From Astatotilapia calliptera (taxonomy: Eukaryota > Chordata > Actinopteri > Cichliformes > Cichlidae), in assembly GCF_900246225.1 (NCBI RefSeq), contig NC_039303.1, positions 32,899,398 through 32,963,397 on the forward strand: a stretch of DNA of 64,000 nt. Reading direction: 5' to 3'. A program made the translations under genes and the position numbers. Below are positions 47,728 to 59,788 of this stretch, one piece after another; the first letter of the stretch is position 1, and each line of letters starts with the position of its first letter. The notes under the pieces were generated by a model. It was not told the origin of the DNA and did not search any database. It saw nothing but the letters and a program-made list of their open reading frames with translations.

Positions 47728-49297
47728 GTAAGTCTGACTCCTATTATTCTCTCGGCTTCGTTTAGCCCGGGTTTACATTACCGTCTAATCGCTTACACCT
47801 GCTTATGCTTCGTGTTTTAAACAGACATTGTGAATGATATTGCCTTAACATTGAAAATTTACAAAATAAATAAGCATGCTACCGAGGAGGAAGGTGTAGC
47901 TATTGTTTACCTGGTCAGAGAATTAAATGGTGTGATGCTAACGGAAGCCTTCAGGCTAATATTTTAAATGCATATGTTTTTATATTAATTAAATATATAT
48001 TCAGTTGCAGTTTGGTTACTAAGAGCCAGGATCGTCACGATTTGCGATAAAACACAGTTTGTACAGCTGACCCTATCCTAAAGTTTCTTTGAGCGAAATA
48101 TTATCAAATTATACTCCTTTTTAAATCCTGATAGGCCATATTAAAGTGCACTGTTTCTACAAAAAAAAGCACCTCTGGACAATTCCAGAATAAAATATTA
48201 AGAGCTTATTATGACATTTTGTGATATTTCTGCTAGTATTAAACCGTGCTGGTTCACTGTCAGGGCTTATTGGGACATCATTATTGTTATTGCTTCCAGC
48301 TGCACCTTCCTGCATTGAAAGTGCTCCTGGTTTTATGCTTCAGTGGCACAAACAATAGAAGTGAGTCATTAATATAACCTGGGTTTTTTTTCTTACTTTT
48401 AAAAATCAGTCTTTTGTGCACATGTCACGGGAACTTTACAGTTATTTGGAGGATTACTGACAGCTGGTCAAAACAACATACTGAGATATGATTTGTGCAG
48501 CGCTGAAATTAGAATAAAAACTTCTGTAGGTTTAGGAAATGACACATCTAAATGAATCTTATGTGATTCTGTTTTTATCAAAGGTCTCAGTGTTACATGA
48601 TGTTGAAATTATTATTTTCAAATTCAAACAATATAGTTTTTAGAAGTGTTGCTAAACGAGACAACCCCATTTTGTATACCCTTTGAAACCGCTGTAGTTT
48701 TTTTAAAAAATACATTTGCATACTGGCGCAGCTTTGAAAAAAACAACAGACCGGCCCGTTGGCTAACTTAAAAGACAGCTGTCTGTGTTTTATCCCTCAT
48801 CTTTGTGGAAATACAGAAGTTGGTGAGCCTTTTAAAGAGGTTCGTGTGTGATTTAAGTGGTCGGATATCCTACATCAAGCTTCGCGCTATAGGTTTTGCG
48901 CATATATAAGCAAAAGTAAGTCGAAGCTAACGCTAGCAAAACCTGATTTGTACATTGTTTTTTGTTTTGTTTTTTTTTTTTACTTGACCATAATCCCACC
49001 GTAGTTTGTTTCAACTGTCCGCTCCCTTTTCTTGCCCCGGAAGAGAACCCAGTTGTGTTTCCGGCTTTGTCTTTTCGTTTGGGCTCGGCAGGGGAAGCTA
49101 AGCTAAGCTGCTAATTACGAGCCGACAGTCACGTCGGGGTCGCCTTTGTTTCCGCTGGTCCACTCGGAATGTTGGAGTTTCTCCGACAGCCTTGGCTTTG
49201 AGTGCCGTGAAACAAAGAAAAGAAACCACCACTAGTAGCATTGTTGTTTTTTGTTTTACTCTGGGTTGTGGCTGTTATCCAACACTATTGGAGAAAT

Positions 49298-52200
49298 ATG
49301 GCGGACGGCGGGCATTACTACAACGGTAAGAAGCCACGTTCACTGCAGGTTTAAACTTACTGCACTTTTAACGACCTTTCCACAGATCTTGGAGACTTTA
49401 TGGTGAGGAGAGAGGTCAGAAGAACCGATTTCATGGTTCACGGAGGTAAAAATATGTCGAAGGCATCTCGGAGGTGTCATTTTGTGACACATGTTTACCC
49501 AGTACCACGCCATGAATATTTGTATTATTTCGCTGGTAAAATGAGTCCAGAGAGTTACTGCAGAGATCAACAAGACCAGGGCTTGTCTTGGATATTTAAA
49601 GGACTTTTTAAAATGTGCATAATTTGCAAAAGTGTAGGCTTAATTAAAATCTGCTACAGAGTGCGTATTTAAAATTGTAAGCTTCCTTTAATGTTTACAT
49701 TGCAATCTGTAACAGTCATTTGAGCTCTTTTCAGTCTTATCTAGTCCATGTACAGTAGCTGATTTAATTTAACTCATAACCTATGCCTTTTGGGGGGTTA
49801 TTATTGCTTGTATTTTGTAGCTGAGATGTGATATTTAGGTTGTGAGCTAACTTACTTTCTCCGTTACAGAGCATGATGACAGAACCGCACCACAGTTTCG
49901 CAACCGTAAAGGCAGAGGCCCTCACAAGGGTCGGTATGACAGGTCTCGCAGAGACCGCCAGCGTGGAAACCACTCAGGAGGGTTTGGAGGTCCTGGACCA
50001 CGGTCGAGGCTTGAAGATACTGATGGAGATGTAACTATGAGTGATGGCTGTCAGGACAGCAGCTCCCAGAACAGATTGTAAGTGTAATAAGTTACACTTT
50101 CATTGAATGCATTTGCTAGAGTTTGTCTGATAAACTTCTCACAGTAATACTTTAGTCTAAGTAAACAATTAATGGCTTTAAACTGAAAAGAACATTTGCA
50201 CAATGTATCATTTTCTTGTAAGGTGAGTAACACATAAACAGCAAGGTCTTAGGTGTTTGATGTGGATTTCATGTGAAGCTGTAGGAAAGGTGTTGCATCT
50301 TGAATAGCCCGCACAGGATGAGAAAGTAGAGCACCAGACCATTTTCACTTCTGTTCCTTTGCTGACATGAATAATACCACAGGAAAAGTGAACAGGACTG
50401 AAACGGTAAAAGTGAACTGAGAAAAAATAAGTGATTTTGTTAGTCAGCTAAAAATTATAACATGAAATTATTAAAATATCAGCTCGTGTCCTGCATCCAG
50501 TGTGACTTTTTTTTTCTAGTTTCCACATCTTGAATGAAAAACTGGTTGATGAAGGAGAATATTCCAGGTAATAAAAAGGGAGGCCACTGTAAAGCAGTGT
50601 TTTAATAAGTTTGCCTGTCTGTGTCTCATGCTCTGCCAGTACATGCGTGTGACTATTTCACAAACACTGGGGTAGGGTAATTATTTCTTTATTTATTTTA
50701 AGTCTACTAGGGGTGGCTGTAGCTCAGGTGGCAGAGCAGGTCAGCCACTAATCAGAAGGTCAGTGGTTCGATCCCAGGCTGCATCCTGGCTGCATGTCAA
50801 ATATCCTTGGGCAAGATACTAACCCCATGTTTGCCTACTGGTGGTGGTCAGAGGGCCCAGTGGCGCCTGTGTCCGGCAGCCTCGCCTCTGTCAGTGCGCC
50901 CCAGGGCAGCTGTGGCTACAATGTAGCTTGCCATTGCCAGTGTGTGAATGTGTGTGTGAATGGGTGAATGACTGAATGTAGTGTAAAGCGCTTTGGGGTC
51001 CTATGGACTAGAAAAGCGCTATACAAATGCAGGCCATTACCATTACTACAATAAGAACTGCGAGTGTGAAAGCTGTGTTGGGCCTTGACAAAAGGTTAAA
51101 GTAACACTGAATGTAAGGAAAAATACAGAGCATTTATCCGTGTAATTTTGAAACCTGACTCCTGTCGACCTGATGCAAAGTCCTGTAATGATTGTGGTTG
51201 GCACACTGGTGATTGCTTGTGCATATCATAACCACACTTGCTGCAGTCTACCCCTAAATGATGGAAATGGTTTTGAACTAGAATCAGAACACAAGTCAGA
51301 ATGGCAAACAACGCAATTACAGAGGTTTTTATCAGGAATCTCCTTATTGCTATCTCGAGATATATGATTGATGAGTCACGTTGAGACCGACCTACTGGTA
51401 CCTTTAGCCCTTCTGCTCTGCACACACCAGATTGCAAAAATCTAGATAGGCACAACAAACTGGTAGTTTATCAAAGCGCCTCACATGCCAGAATTGTGAC
51501 TTAATCTTTGGCAGATGGCATGATTTGCAATGATGATAATAGATAAATAAACTGCTTGTACAAAGACAGAATACTGAGAAATAGAACTTAAAAATTGCGT
51601 TGATTCTTTTCCCTGTGTGGCCATATGCCTGAATATATACTGCCTTGTTGTGTTCTCCCTAGTAACCCATACGGAAGACCTTTTAGGAAATTAGATGGAC
51701 GGTTTGACAGAGACAGGCGACAAGGCAAAGGTGGAGGCAGAGGTGGAGGGGGTGGTCCCTTCAGAGGAGGAGAACGAGGTGGCGGAGGAGGGAAAAACCA
51801 ATCGGGCTGGTACAAAGTAACGGTGTGTATCATTACGGTCACCCCAGGAAGTCAAAGAAACCACTTTGTAATCTATAAAGAAATTATATTTTGTTTCTTG
51901 TATGTTTGGCAGATTCCACATGGAAGAAAATATGACAAGAAGTGGCTACTCCCAGCTCTCCAGAACATTTGTTCCGTTCCGTACCACCCTATACAGGTGC
52001 ATTTAAGCACTTATAATTACTAGTTGTAAACAGATTTAATACCTTTTTATATATTTCTTGAAGTAGCAAATGTATGAGTAAGCTTTTTTAAGTTTCTGTA
52101 TGTTGTGTTCTGATAAAATAAATGATGTAATTCTTTGTGCCTATACAATTATTCAGAAAATATCTGCAGTACCCATGTAGTAAAATTTGTAAGGTAAGTC

Positions 52201-55200
52201 TAAGGCGATTTTAATTGTATTATCTTTTTCTTTCTTGTCTTGCCCTCTTTATCCAGTACCACGTGGACCATAACAGGGTCCATTTCTATGTGGATGACTC
52301 CTCTGTTGCCAGTGCTTTACACAAGTGTTCACATAAGATCACAGACACCGATGGTTATAAGGTATGTTGGTGTAATAATATCGATAGGTTTTTGTGTCAT
52401 GTGTACTGTTCACGCCTATTGTACTCTGCTGTGCTGTTGCCTTAAGGTCACAGATCATTGGTGTGCTGCTACTGAGTGTTTATCCACCTACTTGAATGTG
52501 AAAACAAGATAATGAATAACCATTAATCAAACAATCTTAATCTTAAGTTATTGATTTGTCATTTTCCATCTGTGTTTCTCCAAGGTCGAAGTGCACGTCA
52601 ACAAAAGTGCTCCACCGTCATTCCTCCTCTCTGACCTGAAGCCTGAACACCTGGAGCACCTGAAGGTAGGAAGCACCTGAGTGGGGGCAGTGATTGTGGC
52701 TAAAAGCCTCATAAGTAATGTTCAAAATGTCTTTGAGTTTCTCTAATCATTGTGAGAGTCTGTTGCTCAAACTAATGGTGTTCTAGTACTAAGTACACTG
52801 TTAAAGTGTCGTTCTTACATATATTAACTGTTTATTAGTGATGTTAATAGCACGTTCGTTTAAATGCAGTTTACCAGTTTAGGTCACAGAATTATAGAAC
52901 CTCAAAGCAAAGCATTTTCATTTTAGTGATGCACATGTCATGAGTGAAAGTGAAAGTTTGTCGTGTCTCTAAGAAGTTGGAGACAGGCGGCCTTTAGCCT
53001 GCATTTTTAACCGATCGTCTCAACCTGACTCCCTGTCAAAAAATGCCAAGTATGGCGCTTGTCTTGTTTGTAGAGACATTTTTAGAATGAAATTGCAGAA
53101 AACAAAGTTGACTAAATACACATTTCACCCGTTACTGCTAAATGTAGTAAGGCAGTATGATTTAAAATGACGACATCTCAGTTTCACAACCATAAAGGCA
53201 AAGCGCCCCAAACTAACCAAGCACAATGTTCAGGACTTTGTTATGATGAACTTAACATCAACAATAAAATGACTCACTGATGAGTGTACAGCTATCCACT
53301 CAACACAACAAAAAGGAAGAAAGCACCACCTTCTGGTGTTTTTGGGAAATACATGTTAAATTCTCAAGCAAGCAGACCACTGACCTACCAATAGCTGCTA
53401 TATTCTAGCCAAACCCTACTTATAATAACTGTAAATGTGTATTGTCCCAGTCAGGTGTTTTCAGAGTAAAGCTGCAACTATGGGGAGTGATTAGGAGCGT
53501 TAGTAGAACCTTAATAAAATATTTATAAATTTTTGAAATTTTTATATGACTGTACCATAAGTTTATTTGTGTTGTTATATTTGGACGCATTGAGCAAACG
53601 GGTAAAGTGGTGGCTGCTTCGCTGCATTCATTTTATTAAATTGGTAAACTCTTTTTGCATTTGATTCAACAGAAGTGATCTGACCTGAGTGGTGGAGAGA
53701 GTTCAGAGGAGAATTATTTTGCCATTGTGACCATTTGTGGTGTTTTGGAGGCTAATGTGTTGATTCTTGTTTTTATCTGACAGCAATGCATGGCAAAACG
53801 TTTCGATGCCTCCCAGCAAGCACTCGACTTGAACAACATTCGAACAGACCCAGGTGATTATACGCATCTTTTAAAAAATTTTTTTACATACATTTGCTAC
53901 CAGGATCACACGGTTCATACTTATAAGTAAGTTTCTGACCAGCCTTACAGAAATGATGATGATTATTATTGTTATTACAATACTTGCATCTCTGCAAAAT
54001 GGCGATTGAATGCCTGTTCTAAATGGCTTCCTGTGATGTTTTACACCAAGAGTCAAATCAATCCTCCTGTGAAACTGTACCTTGCAGAACTTTATTTACT
54101 GCCATGTAAAACAACACTTTAACATGTTTGTGTAGTGTTTTATTGCTAATTTTATCTTGCATGACAGACCTGGTGTCCCAAAACATTGAAGTGATCCTGA
54201 ACAGGAAGACTAACATGGAAGCTGTCATCAAGATCATTGAAGAAAACATTCCTGAGGTAACATTAGTGCAGTGACAGAAGCACAGGCACTTCTATAATCT
54301 ACTGTAGCTGCTATAAAGTAATGGAACACATTTAAGTGTGCTCATTATCATTTTGTGTCTCATTTTGCCAGCTGACGTCCTTAAACCTGAGTAACAACCG
54401 TATTCACAAACTGGATGAACTGGCTGAATTGGTTACCAAGGTGCCCAATTTGAAAACTCTCAATCTTTCCCAAAATGAGGTGAGACTGACTACTCAGTTT
54501 GTAGAAGTATAAACAGACATGACCTAGTGGTCCTTTGCACGTTGCGTGTGTATGTTTGTGCAATTTAAAAAATAAAATAAAAAAAAATCCTGATTCTGTG
54601 TGGTTCTCCAGCTAAAGTCTGATCGGGAGCTGGACAAGGTGAAAGGCCTGAAGCTGGTGGAGCTGTGGCTAACTCGAAACCCTCTGTGTGACGTCTTCAA
54701 GGACCAGGCCTCATACATTAGGTCAGTCAGCGATTCACGAGATTGGAAAAAGTAATTCTTACAGAAATAATTCAGTGACTGTGTGTGGCTGTCTGAGTAT
54801 GATGCAGGATGCTACAAAACAAGATCAGTTACCTGTGTTTATGTTTAAGATGGCTGTAAAGTAACAAACCATTTTGCTCAGGAGTTGAGGATGAACGCTT
54901 GGACCAAGCAGAGCCAACTCATAAAAACTTTAACGACTTGTGTTTTCTGTGAGTGAAACACTGTAACTCGCAGATATTATCTTTTTTTTTTTTTTTTTTT
55001 AAGTTGAAGGAGACGTACCAGTTGACTTAAATACACCATAAGCTTTCTGATCTTGTCACTGTGTTGAGGAATATTAAAAACGCCCTAAATGGAAATGATA
55101 ACTGATTAATATTTGTCATTTATGTACAGATTTACTTGCATACAGACTTTTAAATATCCATGCAGTTGTGCCTATACCTATACACTTGTAGTGACATACA

Positions 55201-58200
55201 CAAGTATTCAGCTATGTGCTGTGCGTTAAATAATCAAGGATCTGTGGGTATTTAAATGTTTTGGGTTTTTTTTTGTTGTTGTCGTTGCTTTTTTGGGGGG
55301 GGGCGGGGTTTGAACGTGTTTTTCCCACTCAATGATTAACGTTTCTTTTTCGCACTGCAAACTAATCATTTCTTACTTTCAAAAGTTGCTGAGAGGACAT
55401 CTGACCACAGTAAATTTGCACAGTGTTAAAATTTATTTTCCTTTCAGCTTGCTTAAACCCTCTGCAGTGTGAACAGCACTACTTCTTCTTTCTGACGGTT
55501 GTTCAGCTTCTCTGTGGCACTTCCTTTCAAGCTTTGGTCTCATCTTTGTGTGTTGTCACTCTAGGCGGCGCTCTGCCTAGTATTCCCCTGCTGACATTGT
55601 GGTTACTTATCCCATAAGCTGCTGTAAAAATACTGTCACACTGCAGATGATAAGAAGCATGCTAATTTAAAAAACAAAACAAAAACTGCAACAAAAAGCA
55701 AAAAAAAGTGAGCATTTCACATCTGATTTATTTCAAAAACAGGGATCCATAATGAGATTTTGAGCAGTACTGTAAAAGTGTAGACTCTCTGTTGGAGAGT
55801 GGGCAAGCCATTTTCATCTCGACAAATTTTGGATGAAACAAAGAAAATTTCCACAGCCAGTGTGTCCCCTCCCCTCATAGCACCCCTGCCCACTTGGCCC
55901 CCGTATCAGGCGAGTATGGAAGGCTGGATAGCCCATGACGGGTAAGATCCCACCTCGAAACCCTGGGACAACCTAAGGCAGGCACAGTCACGATTACTCG
56001 GCCTCAGTCCCTGTGAGCTCAGACTCACTGATGAGATGAAGTGAAGAAGACGGGACTTCAAGGGTAAAGCCGCTGGGATGAGGCGGAGGGGGAAATGTCA
56101 TTATCAATGACCAGTGATGAGCCAAAGAGAGAAAACACTCCCACTAAGTCTGATCTCTTTTGCCTAAAATGGGCCTCTGATTGTCTGTGAATGAAGTGGA
56201 GAGTTTGGCAAATATCCCTGACAAAACGTCTGAAGAAAATATGTTCTGAACTGGAAATCAGTTCAGAAAAAACCCCAACATGAAAACACTTCCTCTTCCA
56301 GTTTCTGATGGCTGTGACCAGTACGAAAAAGCTCAATTATTATTAGATGATTATCACTCTACGTCATGATTACGCCTCTTTAACCAGAGGTTTGGTCCCA
56401 AATTTTACTTGAAAAAAAAAAAAAAAAAGCTTAGAGAAAGTTTATTTACTCTTCAGAGTGAGAAAGTTAGCTGGTAAATTTCGTACTTTAGCAGCAGGGG
56501 ATGGGTACAGAATGAGCGGCGGGACTGCTAGGCTAAGCTCTCTTAGAGACCTGCTGTCGTTGCCGTTCGGCTCTCTTCTCAGGTCTGCTTTAATTGCTGA
56601 TAATCGTGGGCACAGACGCTGATGAAAATCACCCAAATGATGAATAGTGACTGTCTTCTGAATGTTAGGCTACTTGTGCTAGTATGTCACTGAACTGTAC
56701 TTCACCTGTTTTGTTTTCTTGGTGACGTAGACTCATCTGTTCCCCAACATCTTGGCCAGAGATTTTGTAACCACCTCTCTCCCAGCAATGCATAATCTCT
56801 TTATTTTAATACTTCAGAATGAATGTGTTTGCTGGATCCTGGTGTGGTCTCGTAAATCATGGGACTTTGCATGTTAGTATGTGTGCGCTCCTAGAAAAGT
56901 GTGCTTGTGTTGCTGCTCCATGTCAGATCTGTGTATGTCACCAAAATGGGGGAGAGGGTGAGTATACCAGCTGGTAAGTACACTTCAGTGCGGGAAACTT
57001 CAAAAGAGCACAGCAAAAAATATGAGAAGGACGAAAACGCTAAGTTGATTTGTGGATTTCCTTGTACACACAGAAGATTAAATCCTTTGTGACACTGGTT
57101 GTAATGAAACATTTTAATTTCATCCTCAAAGTGTAGTGTCCTAAAAATTCAACTGAAAGGCACAAAATGACATTAAGTGGATCAGCAGGTGTGACTGTCA
57201 GTTATACCCACAGTAATGAACATTATTTGTGTGTGTATGGGTATGGATTGTGACGATAACGTTCCTGCTCTTGGTTTTTGTTCCCATACCAGTGCTGTGC
57301 GCCAGAGGTTTCCCCGGCTTCTCAGACTGGTAGGTTCCCACATTTATATCTCAAAATTCACTATCTTTGAAGTCATTCTCCTTTATTTAGTTGTTCTTTT
57401 ACCTAAAGATGCTATAAAATCCTTTTGAATATTCCAATAAATGTCATGTTCTGAAGAATCTGTTGGTGTTCTTGATTTCTATTGTTTTTGGCCAAAATGG
57501 GAAAAATGATCAGAGTAGTTTTGTTTCATGTGTTCCCTGGGAAACCCTAAAATGGTCATTATCTTTCATATGATACGCACATCTCCATATTTTAGTTTTT
57601 GTATTGCTTTATTGATGTTAAACCAAACTTTTACGATAATTTTGTGTGTTTCACTTCAGGATGGTCATGACCTCCCTCCACCGATTGGATTTGATGTGGA
57701 AACGCCCACCACTATTCCCCCCTGCAAGGTTAGCTGAATGTATAGTTTTACTCACTGATATTCAGCATTGTGTCTATATTACTGTTAACTGAATTAGTTT
57801 AATCTGCGTTGTACAAATGTTTTCCTGTGTGACTTTCCAGGGCAGCTGTTTTGGCTCCGATGAGATCAAGGCGCACATCCTTCGGTTCTTGCAACAGTAA
57901 GTTTCTCCTTTTCCTTTTTTAGTAATGAGGAAAACCCTGAAATTTTTTTAGAGTTGGTGCACTGATAATGTGCCCACTGAACAATTAATGTTTTTATTTG
58001 TTAATTTTAATTAGCTTTTAAGGAAATAATTTTTTGGGGAAAAGGACAAACACAGAAACTAACTTCATGGCTTGTGACTGTGTTGCAGGTACTACAGTAT
58101 CTATGATTCGGGGGATAGACAGCCGCTCCTGGATGCCTATCATGATGGAGCATCATTATCAATCACAACACCTTACTCCACCCAGAACCCCTCCAGGTGA

Positions 58201-59788
58201 GGACACAAGCACATTTGTAGATAACTTACTACTCTGATTAATATATTTTGGGTGTTTTCATCAACAAAGCAGAATTAAGCTTTTCATTGACAAGATGTTT
58301 GCATGGGTTGCTCTTTCTGTGTCCTCCCCTAACATTGAGTCTGTTTGTCCCTCTGCTGTTTAGGAGCAGTCTGGGAGAGTATTACAAAGACAGTCGAAAC
58401 CTGAAGAGAGTCAAAGACTCCAGTGAGTATCTTTCACTGTCTAAATTGAGGTTGTCGGGATTTGAGACGTCTCCTCATGTTTTCCCTCTCGAAATTTTGA
58501 CTTCTTTAGCGATACGCTTTCGACTGCTGAAGCATACACGACTGAACGTGGTGGCTTTCCTCAACGAGCTACCAAAGACTCAGCACGACATCGCCTCCTT
58601 TACGATTGATGTGAACACCTACACGGTGGGTTTTCATTCTGTCATCCACCTTGACGTTTTCCTCTGAAGCAATTTATTGTTCTAATTCTCTCAAAACATG
58701 TTTTCCGTTTACAGAATACACTACTGTCATTCACAGTGAGTGGAGTCTTTAAAGAAGGTGAGCTGTTTTAGTCAGAGTTTTAGAATTGGTCCTGAACAAA
58801 GGGGCATACCTGTTGATTTCTTTACTAATTTGTCTGTCTGTTGTCTGTTTCAGTTGTTGTTGATGGGAAATCGCGAGAATCCACAATGGCCTTCTCTCGA
58901 GTTTTCATCACAGTCCCAGCAGGAAATTCTGGGTGAGTTTTACTGAGCTCCCGGCGGTTTATATGATCTTCCTGTGGTGCATAACGAAGTGTTTGTTTAT
59001 TGTTATGCTTCAGTCTGCGTCTTGAGACCAGTCTGCAACAACTTGGCACCCACCAATCACTAGAGAAAAATGTGTATTTCATGAAATTGGTAACACGCTG
59101 TGTTAGAGTCAGAGAGTCATAACGGTCAAGTTAAATATATCAAACATATTACATGCGTGCGTCTCCTGCTAGAGCCTGACAGCAGACTGTATTGCAGATG
59201 AACCTAATCAGAAATTGTACCAACAAACAAAAAGGACGTTTAGCTTCTCCTGTGTATAACAGAAACATCCAGATATCCTTATGTTTTCTGTGTGTGGTTC
59301 TTTTGTGACAGGTTGTGCATTGTCAACGACCAGCTTTTCATTCGAATGGCCACAACAGAGGAGATCCGCCGAGCCTTCGTGGCTCCTGCCCCGACTCCAT
59401 CTTCCAGCCCTGTCCCCACCCTCACTGCACAGCAGCAAGAGATGCTCACAGCTTTCTCACAGAAGTCTGGCATGAACCTGGAGTGGTCACAGAAGTACGT
59501 TTTGTTTCCTGCACATATCTTTTTGTGGTCTTGTGTATGATTGTGTATTTAAACATCTAAACATACATCTTTAACAGGTGTCTACAAGACAATGAATGGG
59601 ACTTCAGCAGAGCAGCGCAGATCTTTACTCAGTTGAAGGTAACTTAAATTGTATAATAATAATGATAATTGTTCTGTCTATAAATCAACATAGAAACACT
59701 ATTGTGAGGCCATGGCTTTGAAATATCTCCTTTTGTTTTCTCTTTCCAGGCTGAAGGAAAGATTCCTGACGTAGCTTTCATAAAATAA
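49298..59788 (+). CDS. nxf1: Nuclear RNA export factor 1 (TAP)
   Basis: General mRNA export receptor, acting with NXT1 at nuclear pores. Exons: 49298-49325, 49870-50077, 51663-51822, 51913-51996, 52257-52361, 52585-52665, 53784-53853, 54168-54256, 54372-54479, 54612-54721, 57293-57329, 57660-57728, 57841-57896, 58089-58196, 58364-58422, 58510-58625, 58715-58757, 58854-58932, 59312-59494, 59578-59638, 59750-59788 (1893 nt, 630 aa). Start MADGGHYYN matches the family. Order: Arg/Gly-rich N-terminus with a GGGRGGGGG run in exon 3; RRM-like domain from WYKVTIPHGRKYDK (about 129); leucine-rich repeats (LTSLNLSNNRIHKLDEL, LKTLNLSQNELKS); NTF2-like domain (FLQQYYSIYDSGDRQPLLDA, RFRLLKHTRLNVVAFLNELP); C-terminal UBA (GMNLEWSQKCLQDNEWDF). 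Introns 3 and 15 are short, stop-free and multiples of three. Intron 10 is by far the largest (2571 bp) and carries a CTE-like motif. AATAAA is at 59812. Confidence 0.96.
50520..50567 (+). other. Candidate 48-nt cassette exon in nxf1 intron 2
   Basis: A long T-rich tract ending TTTTTTTCTAG precedes it and CCAG then GTAATA follows. Entering in the phase left by exon 2 and leaving in the phase needed by exon 3, it is fully open and would insert 16 residues (FHILNEKLVDEGEYS plus a junction residue) between ...NRF and NPYG. Inclusion would lengthen NXF1 to 646 aa. I do not recall an equivalent in mammalian NXF1. Confidence 0.5.
50710..51046 (+). mobile_element. tRNA-headed SINE
   Basis: In nxf1 intron 2. 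The head has a Pol III A box (TGTAGCTCAGGTGGCAGAGC) and B box (GGTTCGATCCC) at tRNA spacing. The body includes CCTTGGGCAAGATACT and GTGTGAATGGGTGAATG, and the tail GTAAAGCGCTTTGGGGTCC and GAAAAGCGCTATACAAATGC. This is a widespread teleost SINE-like repeat. The head no longer folds as a functional tRNA. Confidence 0.8.
55926..55990 (+). promoter_or_regulatory. CTE-like RNA element in nxf1 intron 10
   Basis: ATGACGGGTAAGA (55935-55947) and AACCTAAGGCAGG (55970-55982) face each other across a short stem (TCCCA 55948-55952 with TGGGA 55964-55968, 11-nt loop). These are the two strands of the internal loop that NXF1/TAP binds in constitutive transport elements, and their order and spacing match. 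In mammals an equivalent CTE is known in NXF1 intron 10, allowing export of mRNA that retains this intron. The usual second, symmetrical loop is not evident; AAGACGGG and GGGTAAAG near 56047-56066 may be a broken remnant. Motif recognised from memory. Confidence 0.75.

Noticed and set aside
51713..51800. G-rich tract in nxf1 exon 3 as a possible repeat or G-quadruplex
   Set aside because: It encodes the Gly/Arg-rich linker expected at this place in NXF1; not treated as a separate element.
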